Source: Paraburkholderia sp. SG-MS1
GTDB lineage: Bacteria > Pseudomonadota > Gammaproteobacteria > Burkholderiales > Burkholderiaceae
NCBI RefSeq assembly: GCF_012275575.1
Contig: NZ_NPIH01000282.1
Coordinates: 900 to 60,712 of the forward strand
Direction of reading: 5' to 3'
DNA length: 59,813 nucleotides
Below, piece after piece: positions 1 through 8,334 of the stretch (position 1 is its first letter; each line of letters opens with the position of its first letter). The notes beneath the pieces were generated by a model that made no database searches, was not told where the DNA came from, and was given only the letters and a program-made list of their open reading frames with translations. A program made the translations under genes and the position numbers.

Positions 1-793
1 GGCGCACGGTCTGGTAGGCGCGCAGCATCGCTTCGGTGCGCGCGTCGTCCAGCTTGCCGGTGGCGAGGTCGACGCACCAGTCGTTGACCGTCACGGCGAC
101 GTCGAACAGCCACTTGTCGCAACCGGCGAAATAAAAGTCGAAGAATCCGCCGAGGCGCACTTCATGGCCGGTGTCCGGCGCGGCATGCGCGAACATCGCG
201 TTGTCGCGGAACAGGTCGGCGTGGCAAGGGCCTTCGGGCAGCGCGGCGTAATCGGCCGAGGCGAAGAAGGCTTCCTGATGCGCGAGTTCGGACGACAGTA
301 GATCGCGCTGCGCACCTTCCAGAAACGGCAGGATGGTCGGCACGGTTTCGCGCCACCATGGCAGGCTGCGCAGATTCGGCTGATAGCCGGTGTAATCGCG
401 CCCGGCCAGATGCATGCGCGCGAGCATCTGCCCGACTTCGATGCAGTGCTCGACGCCCGGCGCCAGTTCCGGTGCACCTTCGAGCTTGGTCACGATGGCC
501 GCGGGCTTGCCGAGCAGCGTGCCGAACAGCGCGCCGTCCCCGCGCGGCATGGGGTCCGGCACCGGCACGCGGTGCGCGGCCAGATGGCGCATGAGGTCGA
601 GGTAGAAGGGCAGTTGTTCGGCCGTCAGCTTTTCGAAAATCGTCAGGACGTATTCGCCGCGCGTCGTCGTTAAAAAGAAATTGCTGTTTTCTATGCCGGA
701 CGAGATGCCGCGAAACTCGACGACATCGCCGAGATCGTAATGACGCATCCATTCTGCTAGTTGGGATTCGTTGACAGCGGTGAAGACAGCCAT
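1..793 (-). CDS. thrB: Homoserine kinase (ThrB), C-terminus beyond window
   Basis: Phosphorylates L-homoserine to O-phosphohomoserine in cytosolic threonine synthesis. The visible 264 residues match the aminoglycoside phosphotransferase/choline-kinase-fold ThrB of pseudomonads and Burkholderia rather than the GHMP-type enzyme. The N-terminus starts MAVFTAVNE and soon reaches the glycine/serine nucleotide loop SSGIENSNF. The catalytic-loop motif is CHADLFRDN, followed by the metal-binding FFDFYFAGCDKWLFD, where the usual IDF/GDF aspartate is conserved. The frame is open to base 1, so the last part of the roughly 330-residue protein is outside. The ATG at 793 was chosen because it gives the family's usual N-terminus. 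The next gene on the same strand, the DUF2782 gene, ends 238 bases upstream, so cotranscription is possible. Confidence 0.93.
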   Translation of the reverse strand, partial: MAVFTAVNESQLAEWMRHYDLGDVVEFRGISSGIENSNFFLTTTRGEYVLTIFEKLTAEQLPFYLDLMRHLAAHRVPVPDPMPRGDGALFGTLLGKPAAIVTKLEGAPELAPGVEHCIEVGQMLARMHLAGRDYTGYQPNLRSLPWWRETVPTILPFLEGAQRDLLSSELAHQEAFFASADYAALPEGPCHADLFRDNAMFAHAAPDTGHEVRLGGFFDFYFAGCDKWLFDVAVTVNDWCVDLATGKLDDARTEAMLRAYQTVR

Positions 794-1031
794 GCGGGAA
801 ACGTCGGATCAGGTTGGTCGGGCTGGCGCGAGGCGGCCAGTGCGATGTGTGGCAAATGCGGTGCTGAAAGGGTGTTGTGCGGGAGCGATCAGGGCCGCGT
901 GGCGAGCCCCGCATCGCCACGCCATGTCGGGAGGATAAAGCACGGCGGCGAGGCCCCCACCCCCGGCGCCGCCCCGCGAAGCGCGTGGCAAGCGCCAGCG
1001 CGGTCCGCAACGGACGGCCGTCCGATGTCCA

Positions 1032-1427
1032 TCAATAGCGCAGATTCACCGACGGCAAACGCGTGCTGGCGCGGCCGTTGTCCCGCACGCTGGGCGATGT
1101 GTCGAGCGGCGCGCTCATCTGGTAGCGCGTGCCGAGGTTCGAATTCACGTTGATTTCAACCGGTTTGCCCTTATCGCGGTATTCGGTGATTTCGGTGCCG
1201 TTGGCGCTGCGCTCGTGGAAGCTCGGCGTGCGCGGCACGTTGATTTCGACCTTCGAGCTGACCTCGGCGCCCGGGCGATTGATCTTCTCCAGGTCAGGCA
1301 GCCCGGCCCGTTCGTTGGCCGACTGGGGCGCGTTGGGCGGCGGAGTGTCATCGACAGGCTGGGCAGCCATCGCGGCGTTGCCAAAGGCGAGGGCCAGTGC
1401 AACGGCGACGGGAAGGAGCGGCTTCAT
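1032..1427 (-). CDS. Secreted DUF2782 family protein
   Basis: A 131-residue protein of unknown function in the DUF2782 family, often found beside thrB and polA in beta- and gammaproteobacteria. The first 22 residues form a clear Sec signal peptide (MKPLLPVAVALALAFGNAAMAA), so a periplasmic location is expected. The mature part is proline-rich at its N-terminus and then has the family core around TEITEYRDKGKPVEINV and the ending LPSVNLRY. The open frame extends upstream to 1856, but the signal peptide fixes the start at 1427. The function is not known. I infer only a conserved link with the threonine gene downstream on the same strand. Confidence 0.85.
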   Translation of the reverse strand: MKPLLPVAVALALAFGNAAMAAQPVDDTPPPNAPQSANERAGLPDLEKINRPGAEVSSKVEINVPRTPSFHERSANGTEITEYRDKGKPVEINVNSNLGTRYQMSAPLDTSPSVRDNGRASTRLPSVNLRY

Positions 1428-1622
1428 GGTGATTCTCCAATATGGTGCCCCGATTCTAGCAAAATCCAGCCTGGCGATCGGGCGCGATCGCCTTATTTTG
1501 CGCCGCTTTCGCGCGAGACGCCTGCAATCTTGCCGACCGTGCGTGCGCATGTGTTGCAGGTAACGCCAGGTCATTTGGCGAACCCGGGTTCCGTGGTAAT
1601 GTCGTCTCATCAACAGGGGCGA

Positions 1623-3155
1623 ATGAAGATGAACAACGATACCAATCAACGCGCGGTGCAGACTCCCGCCAGCAGCTTCCGAACCGAATCCTTCGACGAC
1701 GCGACCGAGGCCGTCACTCGTCTCTCGGCAATCTACGAAGCGAATACCTCGTTCCTGCGCGATGCGTTCGCGCGCTATCGCCGCAACGAAAAGTTCGAAC
1801 GCCGTGTGCGCGCCTGCTATCCGTTCGTGCGCGTATGCACCGAAGTCAACACGCATATCGACTCGCGCCGCTCGTACGGTTTCGTCGCGGGTCCGGGCGT
1901 GTTTGAAACGACTGTGACGCGGCCCGATCTGTTCGGCGACTACTATCGCGAACAGTTGCGCCTGCTAGCGAAGAACCATCATGTGCAGATCGAAGTCGGC
2001 GTGTCGGACCAGCCGATTCCGATTCATTTCGCGTTCGCGGAGGGCATTCACCTCGAAGGCGATCTGGATCGCGAGCGCCTGTTCCTGATGCGCGACGTGT
2101 TCGATACGCCGGACCTCGCGCTGCTCGATGACCGCATCGTCAACGGCACGTATGAGCCGTTGCCCGGCGAGCCGTATCCGCTCGCGCTGTTCACGGCGGC
2201 GCGGGTCGATTTCTCGCTGCATCGGCTGAAGCACTATACGGCCACGTCGCCCACGCATTGCCAGAACTACGTGCTGTACACGAACTATCAGTTCTATATC
2301 GACGAGTTCGTGAAGCTCGGCCGCACGATGATGGCCCATACCGACGACGAAGACCTGCGCGCCTATCGCAGCGAATACACGTCGTTCGTCGAACCCGGCG
2401 ACGTGGTCACGTACAACGAGAATCTCGGCGAGCAGTCACAGGAGGGCACCGCGCCCCCGCGTCTGCCGCAGATGCCCGCGTATCACCTGAAGCGCGCGGA
2501 CGGCAGCGGTATCACGATGATCAACATCGGCGTCGGGCCGTCGAACGCAAAGACCATCACCGATCACATCGCCGTGCTGCGTCCGCATGCGTGGATCATG
2601 CTCGGCCACTGCGCAGGTCTGCGCAATACGCAGCGCCTCGGCGACTACGTGCTCGCGCACGGCTATGTGCGCGAGGACCACGTGCTCGACGCCGATTTGC
2701 CACTGTGGGTGCCGATTCCGGCGCTCGCCGAAGTGCAGGTCGCGCTGGAGCGCGCGGTCGCGCAGGTCACGCAGCTGGACGGCGTCGAGTTGAAGCGGGT
2801 GATGCGTACGGGCACGGTGGCGAGCGTGGACAACCGCAACTGGGAGTTGCGCGATCATCGCGAGCCGGTGCAGCGGCTGTCGCAAAGCCGCGCGGTCGCG
2901 CTCGATATGGAAAGCGCGACGATCGCCGCGAACGGCTTCCGTTTCCGGGTGCCTTACGGCACCTTGCTGTGCGTGTCGGACAAGCCTCTGCACGGCGAGC
3001 TGAAGCTGCCGGGCATGGCGGATCAGTTCTATCGTGCGCAGGTCGATCAGCATTTGCAGATCGGCGTGAAGGCAATGGAGATATTGCGCACCAACGGGCT
3101 GCATCGTTTGCATAGCCGGAAGCTGCGCAGTTTTGCCGAGGTGGCGTTTCAGTAA
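1623..3155 (+). CDS. amn: AMP nucleosidase
   Basis: Hydrolyses AMP to adenine and ribose 5-phosphate, regulating purine nucleotide pools in the cytosol. The 510-residue protein is slightly longer than E. coli Amn (484). It has the N-terminal Amn domain, followed by a nucleoside-phosphorylase-type catalytic domain with conserved segments such as NIGVGPSNAKTITDH and, near the C-terminus, ALDMESATIAANGFRFRVPY. The acidic pair in DMES and the following CVSDKP are typical of the nucleoside-binding site. The start at 1623 (ATG AAG ATG) follows an AGGGG ribosome-binding sequence. The gene stands alone between divergent DUF2782 and a convergent chromate-transporter pair. Confidence 0.93.
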   Translation: MKMNNDTNQRAVQTPASSFRTESFDDATEAVTRLSAIYEANTSFLRDAFARYRRNEKFERRVRACYPFVRVCTEVNTHIDSRRSYGFVAGPGVFETTVTRPDLFGDYYREQLRLLAKNHHVQIEVGVSDQPIPIHFAFAEGIHLEGDLDRERLFLMRDVFDTPDLALLDDRIVNGTYEPLPGEPYPLALFTAARVDFSLHRLKHYTATSPTHCQNYVLYTNYQFYIDEFVKLGRTMMAHTDDEDLRAYRSEYTSFVEPGDVVTYNENLGEQSQEGTAPPRLPQMPAYHLKRADGSGITMINIGVGPSNAKTITDHIAVLRPHAWIMLGHCAGLRNTQRLGDYVLAHGYVREDHVLDADLPLWVPIPALAEVQVALERAVAQVTQLDGVELKRVMRTGTVASVDNRNWELRDHREPVQRLSQSRAVALDMESATIAANGFRFRVPYGTLLCVSDKPLHGELKLPGMADQFYRAQVDQHLQIGVKAMEILRTNGLHRLHSRKLRSFAEVAFQ

Positions 3156-3237
3156 GCGCGGGTTTGGTGGGCGGCGCTGTGGGCGGGCTTTGATGGGGCT
3201 CGTCCCTGCCGGCACAATGCGTTCGGATGCGGCCTTG

Positions 3238-3267
3238 CTTCTGCTTCTGCTTCTGTTTCTGCTTTTG
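3238..3267. repeat. Hexanucleotide CTTCTG tandem repeat
   Basis: Three exact CTTCTG units (3238-3255) are followed by two degenerate units (TTTCTG, CTTTTG). The repeat lies in the 150-base space between the convergent ends of amn and the chromate-transporter gene. It does not interrupt a coding region. Such arrays can vary in copy number by slippage, but nothing indicates an effect here. Confidence 0.7.
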
Positions 3268-3305
3268 CCGCTGAGCTTCAACGGGCATGCTTCGACCGCA
3301 TTGCG

Positions 3306-3836
3306 TTAGAACTGCCCGAACCCCGTCAGCCCGATCAAGCTGCCGGCCGCCAGCAGCCACAACGGGTGAATTCGCGTCTTCAACGCCATGACCGCGGTAA
3401 ATGCGGTGATCGCCCAGGCAATCGCAGTTGGATTCGACGCCTCGGCGATCAAGGCCGCGCTCGCCGCGACGATGCCCGCCGTCACCGGCATCAACCCGAG
3501 TTGCGCGTAGCGCCGCCACGGACGGTCCTTGAAGCGGTCCCAGGCATGGAGCGCCAAGATCGTCACGAGCGACGACGGTCCGAACTTCGCCACCGACGTC
3601 ACCAGCATCCCCGCCCAACCGGCCACGTGCCAGCCGATCAGCGTGACGATCATCAGATTCGGGCCGGGCGCGGCCTGAGCGAGCGCGAACAGTGCGCTGA
3701 ATTCGCTGGCAGGCATCCAGTGATGCACCTCCACCACCTGCCGCTGCATCTCCGGAAGAATCGTATTGCCGCCGCCGAACGCGAGCAGCGAAAGCTGACT
3801 GAAAATGACCGCAAGCGACATGAGCGTGTCGTTCAT
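3306..3836 (-). CDS. Chromate transporter family protein, second half
   Basis: A 176-residue integral membrane protein of the CHR (ChrA) family, acting with the preceding gene as a two-polypeptide transporter. Family members export chromate by proton-coupled transport, though many have untested substrates. Family motifs visible are the N-terminal LLAFGGGNTILPEM and the signature AQAAPGPNLM, plus several hydrophobic spans. The ATG overlaps the stop of the upstream partner by 4 bases (ATGA), indicating translational coupling. Each polypeptide has one CHR domain, the short-chain form of the family, instead of the roughly 400-residue double-domain ChrA. Chromate itself as substrate is an inference from family membership; no chrB regulator lies nearby. 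Confidence 0.87.
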   Translation of the reverse strand: MNDTLMSLAVIFSQLSLLAFGGGNTILPEMQRQVVEVHHWMPASEFSALFALAQAAPGPNLMIVTLIGWHVAGWAGMLVTSVAKFGPSSLVTILALHAWDRFKDRPWRRYAQLGLMPVTAGIVAASAALIAEASNPTAIAWAITAFTAVMALKTRIHPLWLLAAGSLIGLTGFGQF

Positions 3837-4414
3837 CGCGTGCTCCTCGCTGCGATGTAAATGCTGAGCGGCGTCAGCACCAGCATGGTCGGCAAAAGCG
3901 GTAGCCTCAGGACCGCAATCGCGACGAAACCGAGTGCGGCGATGAGCGCGGCGAGCGGCTTGCTGCGCAATGGCAGCACGATCTTGACGGCCATCGAGAT
4001 CAACAGGCCGGCCGCGGCCGCGGCGAGGCCGGCGAACAGATGACGCACGTGCGGATCGTGTTGCGTGTGTTCGTACAGCACGCCAAGCCCGATCACCACC
4101 AGCGACGGCCCCGCGATCAATCCGAGCAGGCCGGCGAGCGCGCCGGGCACGCCGCGAAAACGCATGCCCATTGCCACCGACAGATTGATCACGTTGCCGC
4201 CTGGCAGGAATTGGCATAGGCCGAGGAGGTCGGTGAATTCTTCGGCGCTCAGCCAGCGGCGTTGTTCGACCAGCGCGCGGCGCGCGAGCGGCAATGCGCC
4301 GCCGAACGAGATCAGACCAAGGCCCAGAAAGCCGCCGAAGATTTCGCGTAGCGTGGGCGTCGGTGCGAGTCCGGACTCAGGTTGGAGTTCGGGAGAGGAG
4401 AGATTGTGGTCCAT
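3833..4414 (-). CDS. Chromate transporter family protein, first half
   Basis: A 193-residue inner-membrane protein, the first of a paired short-chain CHR transporter. It carries the family signature in LGLISFGGALPLARRALVE and the second conserved element LCQFLPGGNVINLSV, followed by hydrophobic segments. The start at 4414 puts about 25 polar residues before the first membrane segment. A longer open frame exists upstream but has no family similarity. It overlaps its partner by 4 bases. The two proteins are expected to form an antiparallel heterodimer; the substrate is probably chromate or another oxyanion, which is an inference. Confidence 0.86.
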   Translation of the reverse strand: MDHNLSSPELQPESGLAPTPTLREIFGGFLGLGLISFGGALPLARRALVEQRRWLSAEEFTDLLGLCQFLPGGNVINLSVAMGMRFRGVPGALAGLLGLIAGPSLVVIGLGVLYEHTQHDPHVRHLFAGLAAAAAGLLISMAVKIVLPLRSKPLAALIAALGFVAIAVLRLPLLPTMLVLTPLSIYIAARSTR

Positions 4415-4690
4415 TTCACTAACCGGCTTGCAGTTCAAGCTGGGGAGATTAGCGCCCAACCGGCGGCGAGCAAAACCATTTTTGCGCGGCGTGCGACGGG
4501 CTGAGTGGTGTTGCGGCCGAGTCTCATGGTGTCGGCATGGCGTGAGGTCAGTGTCGAGCCGTCGCCCAAGCGAAAGAAATAAACGAAAGCGGGCAGCCCA
4601 AAGGCTGCCCGCGAGAACCAGTGTGCTAGGTGCATTGTATGGGCCGTGCTCGCTCCACGCCAACGCGCGAAGCGGGTACGCGGCATCACA

Positions 4691-5434
4691 TCATAGATAG
4701 AACATCCGGTCTTCATCCGACTTGGCCGGATGCGGCTCGGCTTCTTCGCGGTCTTCATAAAACTTCAGCACCGCTTCGAGCACCTGATCCGGATCGTCGA
4801 TCACCTGCATCAGATCGATGTCGTTCGGATTGATGAGACCCATCGGAATGAGCGAGCTCTTGAACCACGCAAGCAGGCCTTCCCAGAATTCGGCGCCCAC
4901 CAGAATGATCGGCACGTGGCGCGACTTCTTGGTTTGAATCAGCGTGAGCACTTCGGCGAGTTCATCGAGCGTGCCGAAGCCGCCTGGCATGACGATCACC
5001 GCGTCCGAATTCTTCACGAACGTGACCTTGCGCGTAAAGAAATGGCGGAAGCGCAACGAGATGTCCTGCCACTGGTTGCCCGATTGCTCGTGCGGCAGTT
5101 CGATGTTCAGGCCGACGGAAGGCGCCTTGCCCGCATGCGCGCCCTTGTTGGCCGCTTCCATGATGCCGGGGCCGCCGCCGGAGATCACCGCGAAGCCCGC
5201 ATCCGACAGCTTGCGTGCGATTTGCGTGGCGAGCTTGTAGTACGGCGAGCTCGCTTTCAGGCGAGCCGAACCATAGATGCTGACAGCCGGGCGGATCTCC
5301 GAGAGGTACTCGGTCGCCTCGATAAACTCTGCCATAATCGTGAACATCTGCCACGATGCGCGGGCCTTCTTGGCCGTTGCGCGCTCTTGATCTGCGAGCG
5401 ATCGCAGACTCGGAATTACTTTTCTCTTAGTCAT
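4691..5434 (-). CDS. LOG family (TIGR00730) phosphoribohydrolase
   Basis: A 247-residue cytosolic Rossmann-fold protein of the LOG family. Characterised members hydrolyse nucleoside 5'-monophosphates to base and ribose 5-phosphate (cytokinin-activating or PpnN-like nucleosidases). The diagnostic motif PGGFGTLDE is at residues 150-158, and the nucleotide-binding GGGPGIMEAANKG lies at 86-98. Both are intact, so activity is expected. The physiological nucleotide is not determinable from sequence. Its start codon lies one base from the divergent polA start, so each gene's upstream signals lie inside the other's coding sequence. A weak AGG precedes the ATG. Confidence 0.88.
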   Translation of the reverse strand: MTKRKVIPSLRSLADQERATAKKARASWQMFTIMAEFIEATEYLSEIRPAVSIYGSARLKASSPYYKLATQIARKLSDAGFAVISGGGPGIMEAANKGAHAGKAPSVGLNIELPHEQSGNQWQDISLRFRHFFTRKVTFVKNSDAVIVMPGGFGTLDELAEVLTLIQTKKSRHVPIILVGAEFWEGLLAWFKSSLIPMGLINPNDIDLMQVIDDPDQVLEAVLKFYEDREEAEPHPAKSDEDRMFYL

Positions 5435-5435
5435 A

Positions 5436-8177
5436 ATGCCTGAAGAACGAAGCCTTGAAGGTAAGACCCTGCTATTGGTCGACGGTTCGAGTTATCTGTA
5501 CCGGGCCTACCATGCGATGCCTGATCTGCGCGGGCCCGAGGGTGGTCCGACGGGTGCGCTCTACGGGATGATCAACATGCTGCGGCGCATGCGCAAGGAA
5601 GTCACAGCGGAGTATAGCGCGTGCGTGTTCGACGCCAAGGGCAAAACGTTTCGCGACGACTGGTATCCCGACTATAAGGCGAACCGCCCGTCGATGCCGG
5701 ACGACCTGTCGCGCCAGATCGAGCCGATTCATGTGGCCGTGCGGGCGCTCGGCTGGCCGCTCCTGATGATCGAAGGCGTCGAAGCCGATGACGTGATCGG
5801 CACGCTCAGCACCGCAGCCGAACAGCGCGGCATGAACGTGATCGTGTCGACTGGGGACAAGGATCTGGCGCAGCTCGTGACGGATCATGTCACCCTCATC
5901 AATACGATGACCAACGAAAAGCTCGACCGCGCCGGCGTGATCGCCAAGTTCGGCGTGCCGCCGGAACGCATCATCGACTACCTGTCGCTGATCGGCGATA
6001 CCGTCGACAACGTGCCGGGCGTCGAGAAATGCGGGCCGAAAACCGCGCTCAAATGGCTCACGCAATTCGAGTCGCTGGATGGCATCGTCGCACATGCGGA
6101 CGAGATCAAAGGTGCGGTAGGAGACAATCTGCGGCGTGCGCTCGATTTTCTGCCGATGGCGAAGAAACTCGTCACCGTCGAGCGCAATTGCAATCTGACC
6201 GACCATATCGTGTCGATCGAGGAAAGCCTGCAAAGCCGGCCCGAATCGCGCGAGGAACTGCGCGACGTGTTCACGCGCCACGGCTTCAAGACGTGGCTGC
6301 GCGAGGTGGAAATCGCGGACGCGGTGGAAGGCCCGGAAACCGACGTGCCGCCAGCGCTGTCGGTCGATCACGCGCGCCACTACGACACCGTGCAGACGTG
6401 GGAGCAGTTCGACGCGTGGCTCGCGAAAATCAACGCGGCCGAACTGACCTCGTTCGATACCGAGACCACCGCGCTCGATCCGATGACCGCGCAGATCGTC
6501 GGCTTGTCGTTGTCGGTGGAAGCCGGCCGCGCCGCTTATGTGCCGCTCGCGCATCGTGGTCCGGACACGCCCGCGCAACTGCCGCGCGACGAAGTGCTCG
6601 CGAAGCTCAAGCCGTGGCTAGAAAGCGCGGAGCACAAGAAGGTCGGTCAGCATCTGAAGTACGACGAACAGGTACTCGCGAACTACGGCATCGAAATGCG
6701 CGGTATCGAACATGACACGCTGCTGCAGTCGTACGTGCTGGAATCGCATCGCACGCACGACATGGACGGCCTCGCGCTGCGCCATCTCGGCATCAAGACG
6801 ATCAAGTACGAGGAGGTCGCGGGCAAGGGCGCATCGCAGATCGGCTTCGACGAAGTCGCGCTGGAGCAGGCCGCCGAATACGCGGCCGAAGACGCCGACA
6901 TCACGCTGCGTCTGCATCAGGCCTTATATCCGCAAGTGGCCGCCGAGAAGACGCTCGACCACGTCTACCGCGCGATCGAAGTGCCGACCTCGCGGGTGTT
7001 GCGCAAGATGGAGCGCACCGGCGTGCTGATCGATGCGGAAAAGCTGCGTCAGCAAAGCAGTGAGATCGCCACGCGTTTGATCCAGCTGGAAAGCGAGGCG
7101 TACACGCTCGCCGGCGGCGAATTCAATCTGGGTTCGCCCAAGCAGATCGGCCAGATCTTCTTCGAAAAGCTGGAACTGCCGGTGGTCAAGAAGACCCCGA
7201 GCGGCGCGCCGTCCACCGACGAAGAAGTGCTGCAGAAACTCGCCGAAGACTATCCGCTACCGAAGATTCTGCTCGAACACCGTGGTTTGTCGAAGCTGAA
7301 GTCGACCTACACGGACAAGCTGCCGCGCATGGTCAACGCGCAAACGGGCCGCGTGCACACGAACTACGCGCAGGCCGTCGCGGTGACGGGGCGTCTCGCA
7401 TCGAACGATCCGAACTTGCAGAACATCCCCGTGCGCACCGGCGAAGGCCGTCGCATCCGCGAGGCGTTCATTGCGCCGCCCGGCCACAAGCTGGTCTCCG
7501 CGGACTACTCGCAGATCGAGTTGCGCATCATGGCGCATATTTCCGGCGACGAATCGCTGCTGCGCGCGTTCTCGCAAGGTGAAGACATTCACCGCGCCAC
7601 TGCGGCGGAAATCTTCAGCGTGACGCCGCTCGAAGTGTCGAGCGATCAACGGCGTGTGGCCAAGGTCATCAACTTCGGCCTGATCTATGGCATGAGCGCG
7701 TTCGGCCTCGCGTCGAACCTCGGCATCACGCGCGACGCGGCCAAAATGTATATCGACCGCTATTTCGCGCGTTATCCGGGCGTCGCTCGGTACATGGACG
7801 AAACGCGTCTGAGCGCGAAGGCGAAGGGCTATGTAGAAACGGTGTTCGGTCGCCGCCTGTGGCTGCCGGAGATCAACGGCGGCAACGGTCCGCGCCGCCA
7901 GGGCGCCGAGCGTGCCGCGATCAATGCGCCGATGCAAGGCACGGCTGCCGATCTGATCAAACTGTCGATGATCGAGGTGCAGAACTGGATCGAAGAGTCG
8001 AAGATCGGCACGCGCATGATCATGCAGGTACACGACGAATTGATCCTCGAGGTGCCGGACGCTGAATTGTCCGAAGTGCGCAAGCGCCTGCCCGAATTGA
8101 TGTGTGGTGTCGCCGAGCTGAAAGTGCCGCTAGTCGCCGAAGTGGGCGCCGGCCTGAACTGGGAAGAAGCGCATTGA
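5436..8177 (+). CDS. polA: DNA polymerase I
   Basis: A 913-residue repair and Okazaki-fragment-processing polymerase. The N-terminal 5'-3' exonuclease domain begins LLLVDGSSYLYRAYHA and contains GDKDLAQLV and the helix-hairpin-helix region around SLIGDTVDNVPGV. The 3'-5' exonuclease domain shows the DxE pair in SFDTETTALD. The polymerase domain has motif A (SADYSQIELRIMAH), motif B (RRVAKVINFGLIYG) and motif C (MQVHDELILEV). All catalytic carboxylates are present, so all three activities should be retained. The ATG at 5436 has no good ribosome-binding sequence, yet it gives the family N-terminus (MPEERSLEGKTLLLVDG). The promoter presumably lies within the divergent LOG gene. Confidence 0.97.
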   Translation: MPEERSLEGKTLLLVDGSSYLYRAYHAMPDLRGPEGGPTGALYGMINMLRRMRKEVTAEYSACVFDAKGKTFRDDWYPDYKANRPSMPDDLSRQIEPIHVAVRALGWPLLMIEGVEADDVIGTLSTAAEQRGMNVIVSTGDKDLAQLVTDHVTLINTMTNEKLDRAGVIAKFGVPPERIIDYLSLIGDTVDNVPGVEKCGPKTALKWLTQFESLDGIVAHADEIKGAVGDNLRRALDFLPMAKKLVTVERNCNLTDHIVSIEESLQSRPESREELRDVFTRHGFKTWLREVEIADAVEGPETDVPPALSVDHARHYDTVQTWEQFDAWLAKINAAELTSFDTETTALDPMTAQIVGLSLSVEAGRAAYVPLAHRGPDTPAQLPRDEVLAKLKPWLESAEHKKVGQHLKYDEQVLANYGIEMRGIEHDTLLQSYVLESHRTHDMDGLALRHLGIKTIKYEEVAGKGASQIGFDEVALEQAAEYAAEDADITLRLHQALYPQVAAEKTLDHVYRAIEVPTSRVLRKMERTGVLIDAEKLRQQSSEIATRLIQLESEAYTLAGGEFNLGSPKQIGQIFFEKLELPVVKKTPSGAPSTDEEVLQKLAEDYPLPKILLEHRGLSKLKSTYTDKLPRMVNAQTGRVHTNYAQAVAVTGRLASNDPNLQNIPVRTGEGRRIREAFIAPPGHKLVSADYSQIELRIMAHISGDESLLRAFSQGEDIHRATAAEIFSVTPLEVSSDQRRVAKVINFGLIYGMSAFGLASNLGITRDAAKMYIDRYFARYPGVARYMDETRLSAKAKGYVETVFGRRLWLPEINGGNGPRRQGAERAAINAPMQGTAADLIKLSMIEVQNWIEESKIGTRMIMQVHDELILEVPDAELSEVRKRLPELMCGVAELKVPLVAEVGAGLNWEEAH

Positions 8178-8282
8178 TACATGAGTGACGGGCCACGATA
8201 CCGTCGTGCGCATGTCACACATGCTAATTGATGGCTTGTGACAACCCGTGCTGCTCGCGGACAATTGCTGAAAGACGGCGCG

Positions 8283-8310
8283 TTGCAGCGTGCCGTCCGC
8301 GACGCATAAT
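8283..8310 (+). promoter_or_regulatory. Possible sigma-70 promoter of the flavoprotein gene
   Basis: A TTGCAG hexamer (8283-8288) and CATAAT (8305-8310) are separated by 16 bases and end 25 bases before the start codon at 8335. It is a moderate match to the vegetative consensus, supported only by position. Confidence 0.35.
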
Positions 8311-8334
8311 TCATCGGCAAACACGGAGAGTGCA

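Noticed and set aside
1011..1024. 14-bp palindrome CGGACGGCCGTCCG after the DUF2782 gene
   Set aside because: Too short a loop for a terminator and no T-run; in high-G+C DNA such palindromes are common.
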